Source: DATGKK01 sp035294725 (GTDB lineage Bacteria; Actinomycetota; Acidimicrobiia; Acidimicrobiales; Bog-793). Taken from it: 7,269 nucleotides of DNA. The translations under genes and the position numbers were made by a program. The DNA lies in NCBI GenBank assembly GCA_035294725.1, contig DATGKK010000020.1, positions 1 to 7,269 on the forward strand, read 5' to 3'. The first letter of the stretch is position 1, and each line of letters starts with the position of its first letter. The notes beneath the pieces are model-generated. The model was given only the letters and a program-made list of their open reading frames with translations, did no database searches and was not told the origin of the DNA. Below are positions 1 to 5,868 of this stretch, in pieces.

Positions 1-2857
1 GCGCCCACCGAGCCGAGAGACCGTGACGGCGCCCGAGCGCGGTGATCTCCCTCCGGTAGATCCACTCACCGGTCTCCTCGCAGAAGTCGAGGAGCTCTGA
101 GAAGGCCGATCGAGCCTCCTCGACGCGGCCGAGATCGAGGAGGCTCCTCACGAGGAGCAGCATGGGGAGCGAGGAGTCGGACCGGGAGCCGGACCGCTCC
201 ATGTCGCGGATGCCGGCCTGGATCTGCTCGAGCGATGCGTCGTCCGCCCTCTCCCCGGAGGACCAGGCGAGAAGGGCACGAGCCTGCGGCTCGATCTGCT
301 CGAAGCCATGCTCGAGCGCGAGCTCGTGAGCGGCCGTCGCATGCCGGTGCGCCCTCGCCCGGTCGTCGCTGCGTGCGTACACCTTTGCGGCCGTGAGGAG
401 GAGCCAACCACGGGAGAAGGGCTCGTCGTGGAAGGTGAGGTACTCGAAGGCCTTCTCGATCCACCCCGCCGCCTCACCCGGAGCACCCCGGGCCACAGCG
501 AGGTGAGCGAACGAGGCTGCTGCGGCGACGCCCGCATCGGGATGGGCGAGCTGGCGACGGCCCGGGTCGTACCGCTCGAGACAGAGCCCCAGCGCTCGCT
601 CTGCGACCTCCTCCTCTCCTTGCATGAGAGCGGTGACGCCCTCGAGCAGGGAGGCGACGACGGCGCCGGACCCTCCCTCCTCCTGGTAGCGCACGAGCTC
701 AGGCGCCAGCTCGGCGGCACGCCGGTAGTCCGGACGGCTCGAATAGAAGCTGCAGAGGGTGGCGAGGAGGGACAGCCTCGTGCGCCGGTCGAGCGTCTGC
801 TCGGCGATCACCTTCTCCGCGAGCTCCTGGCTGAGCTCGTTCATCTGCACCGCTTGGGCCGACCCGCCCCCGAACCGGCGGTAGGCAACACCAGCGGCCG
901 CAATCGCGAGGGTCAGCTCGGCGACCGTTCGCTCTAGCGACTCCGGCAATCTCCGCACCGACTCGAGCGCGGCGGCGTAGAAGGCCGCTGCCTCGACAAA
1001 GGCGCTCCGGCTCGCCGCGTGCTCCCCCGCTCGCTCCCAGGCCTGCCAGGCTTCGCCCGCTTCCCCGGCGGCATCGAAGTGCCGAGCGATCTCCTCGAAG
1101 CGCTCCCCCCGGTGCTGCTCGAGGAGAGCCCGGGCGGCAGCGGCGTGGAGGCGGCTCCTGTCCGAGCGAAGGAGCATGCCGTAGGCGGCGTCCCTCAAAA
1201 GACCGTGGCGGAACCGGTAGGTGCGACCGCCTTGGGCAGGTCGCATCACGCCCGCCTGCACGAGATGGTCGAGCCGAGGCCGGAGGGCGTCCTCGGGGAG
1301 GGCCAGGACGTCGGCGGCTAGCGACACCTCTACCTCGACCCCGAGGACGCTGCAATCGGCCGCCAGCGCGCTGTCACCGGTCGCCTCGAGCCGCGAGCTC
1401 AGGAGCTCCGCGATCGTGAGCGGCACCTGGCCGGCGTCAAGCGACTCGCCGCGAGCTGCGAGCGCGGCGATCTCTTCAAGGTAGAGGGGCACCCCTTCGG
1501 CGCGGCCAACGAGCCGGCGCAGCGGCTCGAGGTCTGCCACCCCGAGCGAGGTCAGTAGCTGCGTGATCGCCTCGTCCGACAGCCGATCGAGCTGGATGAC
1601 GGTGAGATCCTCGGCCACGGGCCAGGCAGCGAAGGGTGGGCGAGATGTGGCAAGGACCGCCAGGTGGGCGCCGGCTGCACGTGCGTGCAGCACCCCGATG
1701 GCCTCGAGCGTCGAGGGGTCGACCCAGTGCAGGTCCTCGACGAGCACGAGCAACATCTCGTTGCGCGCGAGCCCGCAGACCCACTCACAGATCGCATCGA
1801 TGGTCCGCCGCCGCCTCGTCTCCGGGGTCTCGGCCACCACCGGGGTTTCGAGCAGCTCCACCACCTCCTCCGGCACTTCGATCTCCCCCTGCGCTCCGGA
1901 CGCGAGGAGGGCGATGACCGGACCGAACGGCGTCGTCGCCCGGTCCTGCGCTCCGCGAAGGACAAGGGCTCGGGCCGTGGCGAGCTCGGGCGAGCGCCGG
2001 ACCTCTCTCACGAGGCGGGACTTGCCGATGCCGCCCTCGCCGACGAGCACGGCGATCTGCGGTTCACCTCGCATCGCCTGGCGGCACCGCCTCACGAGGA
2101 GCTCATGCTCCGCCTCCCGTCCGACGAACGGGGAGAGCGCGCCCAGGACCGCCCGAGCCGAGAGCCTGTCGAGGCCAGCTGTCCGTGCGACCACCTCGTA
2201 GGCCCCGACCGGCTCGCTCACCCCCTTCAGGGTGACCTTGCCGATCGGGTGGAGAAGGAAGTGGCCGGCGGCACTGTCCGCAACTGTCTGGCTCACGAGA
2301 ACCCCGCCGGGTGCCGCCTCAGCCTGGAGTCGAGCCGCCACGTTGACCGCCTCGCCGATGAGATCGAGGTGGCGGGCCGCAGCCCCCTCCCCGATGTGGC
2401 TCAGCACGACCGTGCCGGTGTGGACGGCCGCTCGGGCCTCGACCGGCAGGCCGTCGGGGCTCTTGAGGCGCGCGGTCGCCCGGACCATGTCGAGTGCCGC
2501 CTCGACGGCCCGCCTGCTCGAGTCTTCGAGAACGGGAGGCGAGCCGAAGGTGGCCAGCACACCGTCGCCGAGGAACTGGATGATCCGGCCGCCGAGCTCC
2601 TCGACTGCGGCACGGCAGCTTGCGTGGTAGGTGCGTACGAGGTCCCGAAGATCCTCTGGGTCGACGCGCGCCGAGCGGGCCGTCGACCCGACGAGATCGC
2701 AGAACACGATCGAGAGGACTCGCATCTCGCCGTCCCGGCGACGAACCGGAGCAGGGTCGAGCTCCGCGCCGCACTCGCCGCAGTAACGCATGACCCGGGG
2801 CCACTCCGCTCCACAGCTTGCGCACACCCAGGATTCCGTCACCGGCAGTGACTCCAT
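1..2857 (-). CDS. Adenylate/guanylate cyclase domain protein with AAA ATPase and helical repeat tail (3' end beyond window)
   Basis: The frame runs unbroken for 952 codons from ATG 2857 to the window edge; an in-frame TGA seven codons upstream fixes the start, and GAGGG just precedes it. Residues 12-29 form a CxxC...CxxC zinc ribbon. Residues ~45-225 are a class III nucleotide cyclase domain: metal-binding Asp54 (FCDLVGST) and Asp98 (FLGDGVLA), adenine-position Asp165, and transition-state Asn172 and Arg176 at the standard spacing. The other base-selecting position, usually Lys, is Gln94. A FVGRE linker (~243) leads into an AAA/STAND-type ATPase with Walker A GEGGIGKS (273-280), Walker B LLVLVEDLHWVD (~369-380) and TSRP (404-407). 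The rest (~600-952) is Ala/Leu/Glu-rich helical sequence resembling TPR repeats. Known relatives are cytoplasmic one-component regulators, some ending in a LuxR HTH; any such C-terminus is outside the window. Role inferred: ligand- or protein-responsive cyclic nucleotide signalling. Its target is unknown. Confidence 0.93.
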   Translation of the reverse strand, partial: MESLPVTESWVCASCGAEWPRVMRYCGECGAELDPAPVRRRDGEMRVLSIVFCDLVGSTARSARVDPEDLRDLVRTYHASCRAAVEELGGRIIQFLGDGVLATFGSPPVLEDSSRRAVEAALDMVRATARLKSPDGLPVEARAAVHTGTVVLSHIGEGAAARHLDLIGEAVNVAARLQAEAAPGGVLVSQTVADSAAGHFLLHPIGKVTLKGVSEPVGAYEVVARTAGLDRLSARAVLGALSPFVGREAEHELLVRRCRQAMRGEPQIAVLVGEGGIGKSRLVREVRRSPELATARALVLRGAQDRATTPFGPVIALLASGAQGEIEVPEEVVELLETPVVAETPETRRRRTIDAICEWVCGLARNEMLLVLVEDLHWVDPSTLEAIGVLHARAAGAHLAVLATSRPPFAAWPVAEDLTVIQLDRLSDEAITQLLTSLGVADLEPLRRLVGRAEGVPLYLEEIAALAARGESLDAGQVPLTIAELLSSRLEATGDSALAADCSVLGVEVEVSLAADVLALPEDALRPRLDHLVQAGVMRPAQGGRTYRFRHGLLRDAAYGMLLRSDRSRLHAAAARALLEQHRGERFEEIARHFDAAGEAGEAWQAWERAGEHAASRSAFVEAAAFYAAALESVRRLPESLERTVAELTLAIAAAGVAYRRFGGGSAQAVQMNELSQELAEKVIAEQTLDRRTRLSLLATLCSFYSSRPDYRRAAELAPELVRYQEEGGSGAVVASLLEGVTALMQGEEEVAERALGLCLERYDPGRRQLAHPDAGVAAAASFAHLAVARGAPGEAAGWIEKAFEYLTFHDEPFSRGWLLLTAAKVYARSDDRARAHRHATAAHELALEHGFEQIEPQARALLAWSSGERADDASLEQIQAGIRDMERSGSRSDSSLPMLLLVRSLLDLGRVEEARSAFSELLDFCEETGEWIYRREITALGRRHGLSARWA

Positions 2858-3107
2858 GCCCTCGGTCGTTACTGCTCACCGTAGCAATCCGTCACGCCGG
2901 CGAGCGCGGTGACCCGCACGTCAAGGGCCACACCGTCTCCGGAATGTTGGGGCAAGGAAGGCGGGCGGCAACTCCCCGACCCGTGGTGACGTGAGATCGA
3001 GGTCACCCATTTGTACGTCGGCCATCCGGGCAAAGGGACGACCATCGGCCGGTGACACGATGCGAGGCGGTGCGCCGCCTCAGGGTGCCGACCCGTCTCG
3101 CCGTGGT
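2858..3107. promoter_or_regulatory. Divergent intergenic region with recurrent GGTGAC boxes
   Basis: This stretch lies between the divergent cyclase gene and vapBC-1 and holds no convincing gene. GGTGAC occurs at 2908-2913, 2985-2990 and 3051-3056, and inverted (GTCACC) at 3002-3007; a shorter GTCAC is at 2891-2895. The copies at 2985 and 3002 form a perfect 6-base inverted repeat with 11 bases between the arms, as expected for a dimeric regulator site. A separate 7-base-pair hairpin, GAGGCGG-TGCG-CCGCCTC, spans 3064-3081. The cyclase promoter must lie here, but I see no convincing -10/-35 pair for it. The regulatory role is inferred. Confidence 0.35.
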
Positions 3108-3135
3108 CTGACATCATGATGTGATGCTGTGATGT
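3108..3135 (+). promoter_or_regulatory. Probable vapBC-1 promoter/operator
   Basis: CTGACA at 3108-3113 matches five of six bases of a -35 box; the 17-base-spaced GATGTT at 3131-3136 is only a weak -10. A perfect 12-base palindrome, ACATCATGATGT, covers 3111-3122, and its half-site TGATGT recurs at 3130-3135. Palindromes at this position are typical binding sites of ribbon-helix-helix antitoxins that repress their own operon, so autoregulation by VapB-1 is inferred. If this promoter is right, transcription would start near 3143 and favour the GTG at 3150 as the antitoxin start. Confidence 0.45.
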
Positions 3136-3149
3136 TAAAGTCGGCGCCT

Positions 3150-3377
3150 GTGCGCACGACGCTCAATCTCGACGACGACGTCGCTGCAGCAGCCCGGGCG
3201 CTGGCCCAATCCGAGCGGCGCTCGTTGGGGAGTGTCATCTCCGAGTTGGCACGCCGTGGGCTCGCCCCCAGCCACGTCGAGCTCGACGATGAGCAAGGCT
3301 TTCCCGTCTTTCGCGTCCCGGCGGACGCGCCGCCGATCACCCCAGACATGGTCCAGGCAGCGTTGGACGAGCCGTGA
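3150..3377 (+). CDS. vapB: VapB-type ribbon-helix-helix antitoxin (vapBC-1)
   Basis: This small protein (75 residues from GTG 3150) begins RTTLNLDDDVAAAARALA, the usual N-terminal strand and first helix of an RHH antitoxin. A second helix (SLGSVISELARRGL) follows, then an acidic and proline-containing tail (VELDDEQGFPVFRVPADAPP) of the sort that wraps around a PIN toxin. It should neutralise the VapC encoded immediately downstream and bind the palindrome upstream. An in-frame ATG at 3132 would add MLKSAP, residues not normally seen in the family, and neither start has a clear Shine-Dalgarno; I prefer 3150 because the family usually opens at the RTT strand. Its stop overlaps the toxin start by 4 bases (GTGA), implying translational coupling. 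The start is less certain than the identity. Confidence 0.88.
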   Translation: MRTTLNLDDDVAAAARALAQSERRSLGSVISELARRGLAPSHVELDDEQGFPVFRVPADAPPITPDMVQAALDEP

Positions 3378-3808
3378 CGGACCTACTGGACGTGAACCTG
3401 TTGGTGAGCCTGGCTTGGCCGAACCATGTGCACCACGTCGCCGCCCAGCGGTGGTTTCGCAAGAGGCGGCGGAGCTGGGCAACAACACCAGTCACCGAGA
3501 GCGGGTTCGTCAGGGTGTCGTGCAACTCGTCGGCGATCCCGACGGCGGTCGCACCTATCCAGGCCATCGCCCTCCTTGCCCAGTTGCGGCACGTCCCCGG
3601 TCATACCTTCCTGCCCGATGACGTGGAGCTGCTCGCCGGCGAACAGCTCGTCGACACGACACGGGTGGTGACGTACCGCCTGGTCACGGACGCCCATCTC
3701 CTCGCTGTCGCACGGCGTCACGGTGCGCGCCTCGCGACGCTGGACCGCGGGGTGAGAGAGCTGGCTGGCGACAACGCCAACGACGTCGAGCTCGTTCCTG
3801 TCCGCTGA
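3374..3808 (+). CDS. vapC: VapC-type PIN-domain ribonuclease toxin (vapBC-1)
   Basis: This protein has 144 residues, the normal length for a VapC. The PIN active-site acids are present in order: Asp6 (LLDVNLLVSL), Glu42 (TPVTESGFVR), Asp106 (TDAHLLAVA) and Asp124 (LATLDRGV). PIN toxins are Mg-dependent endoribonucleases that cleave tRNA or rRNA and stop growth when the antitoxin is lost; the specific RNA target cannot be read from the sequence. The start is GTG at 3374, inside the antitoxin stop, so the toxin probably depends on vapB translation. A strong hairpin follows 12 bases after the stop, consistent with a two-gene operon. The gene looks intact, with no frameshift or missing catalytic residue. 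Confidence 0.93.
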   Translation: MTDLLDVNLLVSLAWPNHVHHVAAQRWFRKRRRSWATTPVTESGFVRVSCNSSAIPTAVAPIQAIALLAQLRHVPGHTFLPDDVELLAGEQLVDTTRVVTYRLVTDAHLLAVARRHGARLATLDRGVRELAGDNANDVELVPVR

Positions 3809-3820
3809 GCCCGTCACCGC

Positions 3821-3844
3821 AGCGAGGCGGCATCTCGCCTCGCT
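3821..3844 (+). terminator. Hairpin terminator after vapBC-1
   Basis: AGCGAGGCG (3821-3829) and CGCCTCGCT (3836-3844) form a perfect 9-base-pair stem with a 6-base loop. It begins 12 bases after the vapC stop. There is no T-run, as is common for terminators in GC-rich actinobacteria. Function is inferred from position and stem strength. Confidence 0.6.
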
Positions 3845-3860
3845 TCCCGGTACCAACGCT

Positions 3861-4578
3861 CAGGTCAAGGCGTCGGGCGGCACGCTCTCGGCTCGTTCGC
3901 CGATCGGCTCGGGCTCGGCAATGCGTTGTCTCGACCGATCCCGAGCGACCGACCTTGACCCACGACCGCGGGAAGGTCCTCACCCAGGCGATGCTCGTCC
4001 TCGCCGGCGGCGGGGAGAGCTGTGCCGGACATCGAGCTGCTCCGGTGCGAGGAAGCGCTGTTTCGGAGCGTCTGCTCGGACTCGACGCTCACCGGGCGGT
4101 GCACGACGTCACGCCGGAGGTGAGAGCCGAGATGGCGGCCTCTTCGGCTCCGGTGCGAGCCGAGGTGTGGCCGCGCAGCTCGGTGACGAGCTCGGGTCGC
4201 GTCGTCATGGACATCGACTCGACCCTCGTCGAGATCCACTCCCAGGGAAAGGAGAAGGCGGCGCCGACCTACAAAGGCGGCTACGGCTTCCACCCGATCC
4301 TCTGCTTCTCCGACGCGACCGGCGAGGCGCTCTCTGGCATGCTTCGTCCCGGGAACGCCGGCACCAACACCGTCGCCGACCACGTGAGGGTGCTCGACGA
4401 CACCATCTGCCAGCTCCCGGCTGCCGTGCGGGCTGGCCAGCGCGACGGCGACGACCCGGCGCTCGTCTCCCGATGGTTGATCTGCCGGACGGACTCGGCC
4501 GGGACGACGAAGGTTCTCCTTACTGCCTCCCGGGAGCGGAACGTCACCTTCATGACCTTGGCCGTGACTACTTGGTGA
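3861..4578 (+). pseudogene. IS1380-family transposase remnant, frameshifted and 3'-truncated
   Basis: The best-preserved part (about 4102-4551) reads VMDIDSTLVEIHS, TYKGGYGFHP, MLRPGNAGTNTVADHVRVLD and RTDSAG, all recognisable from IS1380-type DDE transposases; the first two catalytic Asp residues are in MDIDST and RTDSAG. Upstream, three frames must be joined. FADRLGLGNALS (from 3896) is in one frame and LTQAMLVLAGGGESCA (to 4026) in another. A one-base insertion at 4027/4028 then opens DIELLRCEEALFRSVCSDSTL, and a missing T after 4090 restores the frame as YRAVHDVTPEVRAEM. Homology stops near 4551 after RNVTF, followed by eight unrelated codons and a stop. Full-length relatives have roughly 450 residues, so about half, including the third catalytic residue, is lost. 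It cannot encode an active transposase. The left boundary is approximate, and no terminal inverted repeats were identified. Confidence 0.85.
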
Positions 4579-4594
4579 CGTGACTACTTCGTGC
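4563..4594. repeat. 16-base imperfect tandem duplication at the IS1380/LuxR junction
   Basis: CGTGACTACTTGGTGA (4563-4578) is followed directly by CGTGACTACTTCGTGC (4579-4594), 14 of 16 bases identical. Read on the minus strand, both copies contain Thr-Lys-stop, the end of the adjacent LuxR fragment. The last codons of that gene therefore seem to have been duplicated where it meets the IS1380 remnant. Confidence 0.7.
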
Positions 4595-4699
4595 CGGGCC
4601 GGACGATGCCGTGTTCGTAGGCGTAGACGGCGACCTGGACGCGATCACCCAGATCGAATGTGGCGAGATGCGGGCGAAGTGGCTCTTGACGGTGGTCGA
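4584..4699 (-). pseudogene. C-terminal fragment of a LuxR/NarL-type response regulator (helix-turn-helix end)
   Basis: Read on the minus strand, STTVKSHFARI (4699-4667) continues, after restoring one missing base near 4667, as LATFDLGDRVQVAVYAYE followed by HGIVRPGTK and a TAG at 4584-4586. This is the recognition helix and final helix of a NarL/FixJ-family DNA-binding domain, which typically ends with an AYE-GLVRPG motif. Only about 38 codons survive; the receiver domain, linker and first HTH helices are absent, so no functional protein is made. The fragment is squeezed between the IS1380 remnant and the 3' end of vapC-2, whose stop lies only two bases upstream at 4701. It marks a recombination breakpoint or a gene eroded during island assembly. 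Confidence 0.75.
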
Positions 4700-4700
4700 C

Positions 4701-5141
4701 TTACACGAGTCGTAGACCCAGTCTCACCGCGACACTGGACTGCGCTACATCTCGGGTCGCGAAGCCGACGTCCTCTCCCGGTTCGGCCAGGCTCGGTAGC
4801 GTCAGTATCGCCACGGCGAGATGCCATGCGTCCATGGCACGAAGGGCGTGCTCACGAACGAGGTCGAGAGCACGCTCCCCGACCTCGTTCTGATCAGCGG
4901 CGACCACTGTCACCGAACCGTCCGTTCCGAGATCCCCGTCGAGCAGCTCCAAGAGGCCCGCCTCGTCACCTCGCCCTGCCCGAGCCGCACGCACCAAGGC
5001 GCCAGATACCTCTACACGGGTCCAAGTGCCGGTGACGAGCCCGATCTCGAGGTCCGCGAGCAGCGACGTCGCCTCTTCGTGTCCGGGCTCGTCGGCCAGG
5101 TAGGCGCGCGCCAGCACCGAGGAGTCGAGGTAGACGATCAC
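4701..5141 (-). CDS. vapC: VapC-type PIN-domain ribonuclease toxin (vapBC-2)
   Basis: This protein of 146 residues starts at GTG 5141. It opens with the PIN strand MIVYLDSSVLARAYL (Asp6), followed by Glu44 in TWTRVEVSGAL, Asp104 in RAMDAWHLAVA and a late Asp131 in GFATRDVAQ, the four acidic positions expected of a Mg-dependent PIN endoribonuclease. The DSSVLARAY opening is typical of a VapC subfamily different from vapC-1. The start overlaps the antitoxin stop by 4 bases (GTGA), so it is likely translationally coupled. The frame is intact and ends two bases before a LuxR fragment on the same strand. If the antitoxin is mis-started or weakly made, this toxin would be hazardous unless poorly expressed. 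The RNA target is unknown. Confidence 0.93.
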   Translation of the reverse strand: MIVYLDSSVLARAYLADEPGHEEATSLLADLEIGLVTGTWTRVEVSGALVRAARAGRGDEAGLLELLDGDLGTDGSVTVVAADQNEVGERALDLVREHALRAMDAWHLAVAILTLPSLAEPGEDVGFATRDVAQSSVAVRLGLRLV

Positions 5142-5434
5142 ACCCGCTCGCGCTCCTCAGCAAGGAGTTGGTCGACGACAGGACCGGTGCCTTTCGTCGA
5201 TGCGAGGATCCGCCGTCGCTTGGAGGTACTCACGACCGGACCAGTCGCTGACCCGAGCACTCCTAACGCCGCCGCTCGTGCGCGTAGCCGGGTCCGCCGG
5301 TCGCCCTCGTCGGCGTCGACTGCCGCGTCGAGGATCTCGTTGGCCACGGCGTTGACGCTCTGACCGGCGCGAGCGGCGCGAGCGGCCAATCGACGGTGGA
5401 TGTCGTCCGGAACCCTGAGGAGGAGCTGTTTTAT
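5138..5434 (-). CDS. vapB: FitA/Arc-like ribbon-helix-helix antitoxin (vapBC-2), non-canonical ATA at expected start
   Basis: The frame reads KQLLLRVPDDIHRRLAARAA, then RAGQSVNAVANEILDAAVDA, a complete RHH fold (DNA-contacting strand, helix 1, helix 2). A basic, toxin-binding-like tail follows, with GPVVSTSKRRR and GPVVDQLLAEERERV. Relatives normally begin with Met directly before KQLLLR. Here that codon is ATA (5432-5434), and no ATG, GTG or TTG lies between it and the in-frame TGA five codons upstream. The first ordinary start is TTG at 5389, which would give 83 residues lacking the strand that contacts DNA. A promoter with leaderless geometry points at the ATA. Either ATA is used, or the antitoxin has lost its start by an ATG-to-ATA change, or the short form is made. 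The stop overlaps the toxin start by 4 bases. Confidence 0.8.
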   Translation of the reverse strand: MKQLLLRVPDDIHRRLAARAARAGQSVNAVANEILDAAVDADEGDRRTRLRARAAALGVLGSATGPVVSTSKRRRILASTKGTGPVVDQLLAEERERV

Positions 5435-5440
5435 GTCGCT

Positions 5441-5469
5441 ATGATATCACTCTCTCAAGATGATATCAG
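5441..5469 (-). promoter_or_regulatory. vapBC-2 promoter overlaid by twin TGATATCA operator palindromes
   Basis: On the minus strand, CTGATA (5469-5464, four of six matches to TTGACA) and TATCAT (5446-5441, five of six matches to TATAAT) are separated by 17 bases. The -10 ends six bases before the ATA codon at 5434, the spacing of a leaderless transcript. Each box lies within or across one copy of the self-complementary octamer TGATATCA (5442-5449 and 5461-5468), 19 bases centre to centre. Tandem palindromes covering both promoter boxes are what a repressing RHH antitoxin would bind. Autoregulation is inferred. Confidence 0.6.
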
Positions 5470-5572
5470 CCAGGCCACCCTAGTAGGAGGACAAGGCGGA
5501 AAAGGGAGGGCGGAACCCGGCTGAACGGCAGGAACGTCTGCAGGCGATTCTCGAACGCCAGTGACCCGCGGC

Positions 5573-5585
5573 GGTCGTTACGACC
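5573..5585. promoter_or_regulatory. Palindrome upstream of vapBC-3 (candidate operator)
   Basis: GGTCGT-T-ACGACC is a perfect 6-base inverted repeat with a single central base, 40 bases upstream of the Phd-type antitoxin start. Phd/YefM antitoxins bind short palindromes next to their own promoter, so this is a candidate autoregulatory site. It differs in sequence from the operators of the other two modules. Confidence 0.4.
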
Positions 5586-5612
5586 CCGACATCACGTCAG
5601 CGGCCGTCGTGC

Positions 5613-5618
5613 TACGCT
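5613..5618 (+). promoter_or_regulatory. Candidate -10 box (TACGCT) for a leaderless vapBC-3 transcript
   Basis: TACGCT fits the TAnnnT pattern of actinobacterial -10 boxes and ends seven bases before the ATG at 5626. No Shine-Dalgarno sequence precedes that ATG, which fits leaderless translation. No good -35 box is seen at normal spacing, so support is moderate. Confidence 0.4.
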
Positions 5619-5625
5619 GTCGCAC

Positions 5626-5868
5626 ATGGAGATCGGCGTACGTGACCTACGGAATCGGACCAGCCAGGTCATCGATGCCGTCCGGGCAGGCGAGCGGGTG
5701 GTTCTCACCGTCCACGGCGAGGCGATCGCCGACATCGTTCCCCACGCCCAACGGTCCCGCTGGGTTCCAGGCGACCTGCTACGTCGCGGGCTGGCGGAGC
5801 GGGCGGCCGACCCGGGTCTGCGTGACGACCTTGATGTGCTCGCCGGACAGACCTTGGACGAACTTTGA
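5626..5868 (+). CDS. vapB: Phd/YefM-type antitoxin (vapBC-3)
   Basis: The 80-residue protein starts at ATG 5626 and opens MEIGVRDLRNRTSQVIDAV, then RAGERVVLTVHGEAIADIVP. This is the Phd/YefM fold: a first strand and helix (VRDLRN-TSQVIDAV) for dimerisation and DNA binding, then two strands with the GE-IADIVP signature. The C-terminal half (RSRWVPGDLLRRGLAERAADPGLR, then DDLDVLAG) is the tail that in relatives folds onto the PIN toxin. Antitoxins of this kind neutralise VapC and repress the operon, with the toxin as co-repressor. The stop overlaps the toxin start by four bases (TTGA). This is a different antitoxin family from those of the other two modules, so cross-neutralisation is unlikely. 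Confidence 0.9.
   Translation: MEIGVRDLRNRTSQVIDAVRAGERVVLTVHGEAIADIVPHAQRSRWVPGDLLRRGLAERAADPGLRDDLDVLAGQTLDEL

Noticed and set aside
1664..2851. Plus-strand open frame of 395 codons opposite the cyclase gene
   Set aside because: It is antisense to a continuous, domain-rich frame; its residues are arginine/histidine/aspartate-rich shadow sequence with no recognisable domain.
3064..3081. 7-base-pair hairpin GAGGCGG-TGCG-CCGCCTC
   Set aside because: No gene ends just upstream on either strand, so I do not call it a terminator; it may be chance in GC-rich DNA.
2869..3117. 82-codon minus-strand frame in the intergenic region
   Set aside because: No recognisable motif; it lies across candidate regulatory sites between divergent genes and its start falls in the vapBC-1 operator.
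5484..5564. Short plus-strand frame ending AERQERLQAILERQ before a TGA
   Set aside because: It looks like a gene tail but has a stop shortly upstream and no start codon; too short to assign.
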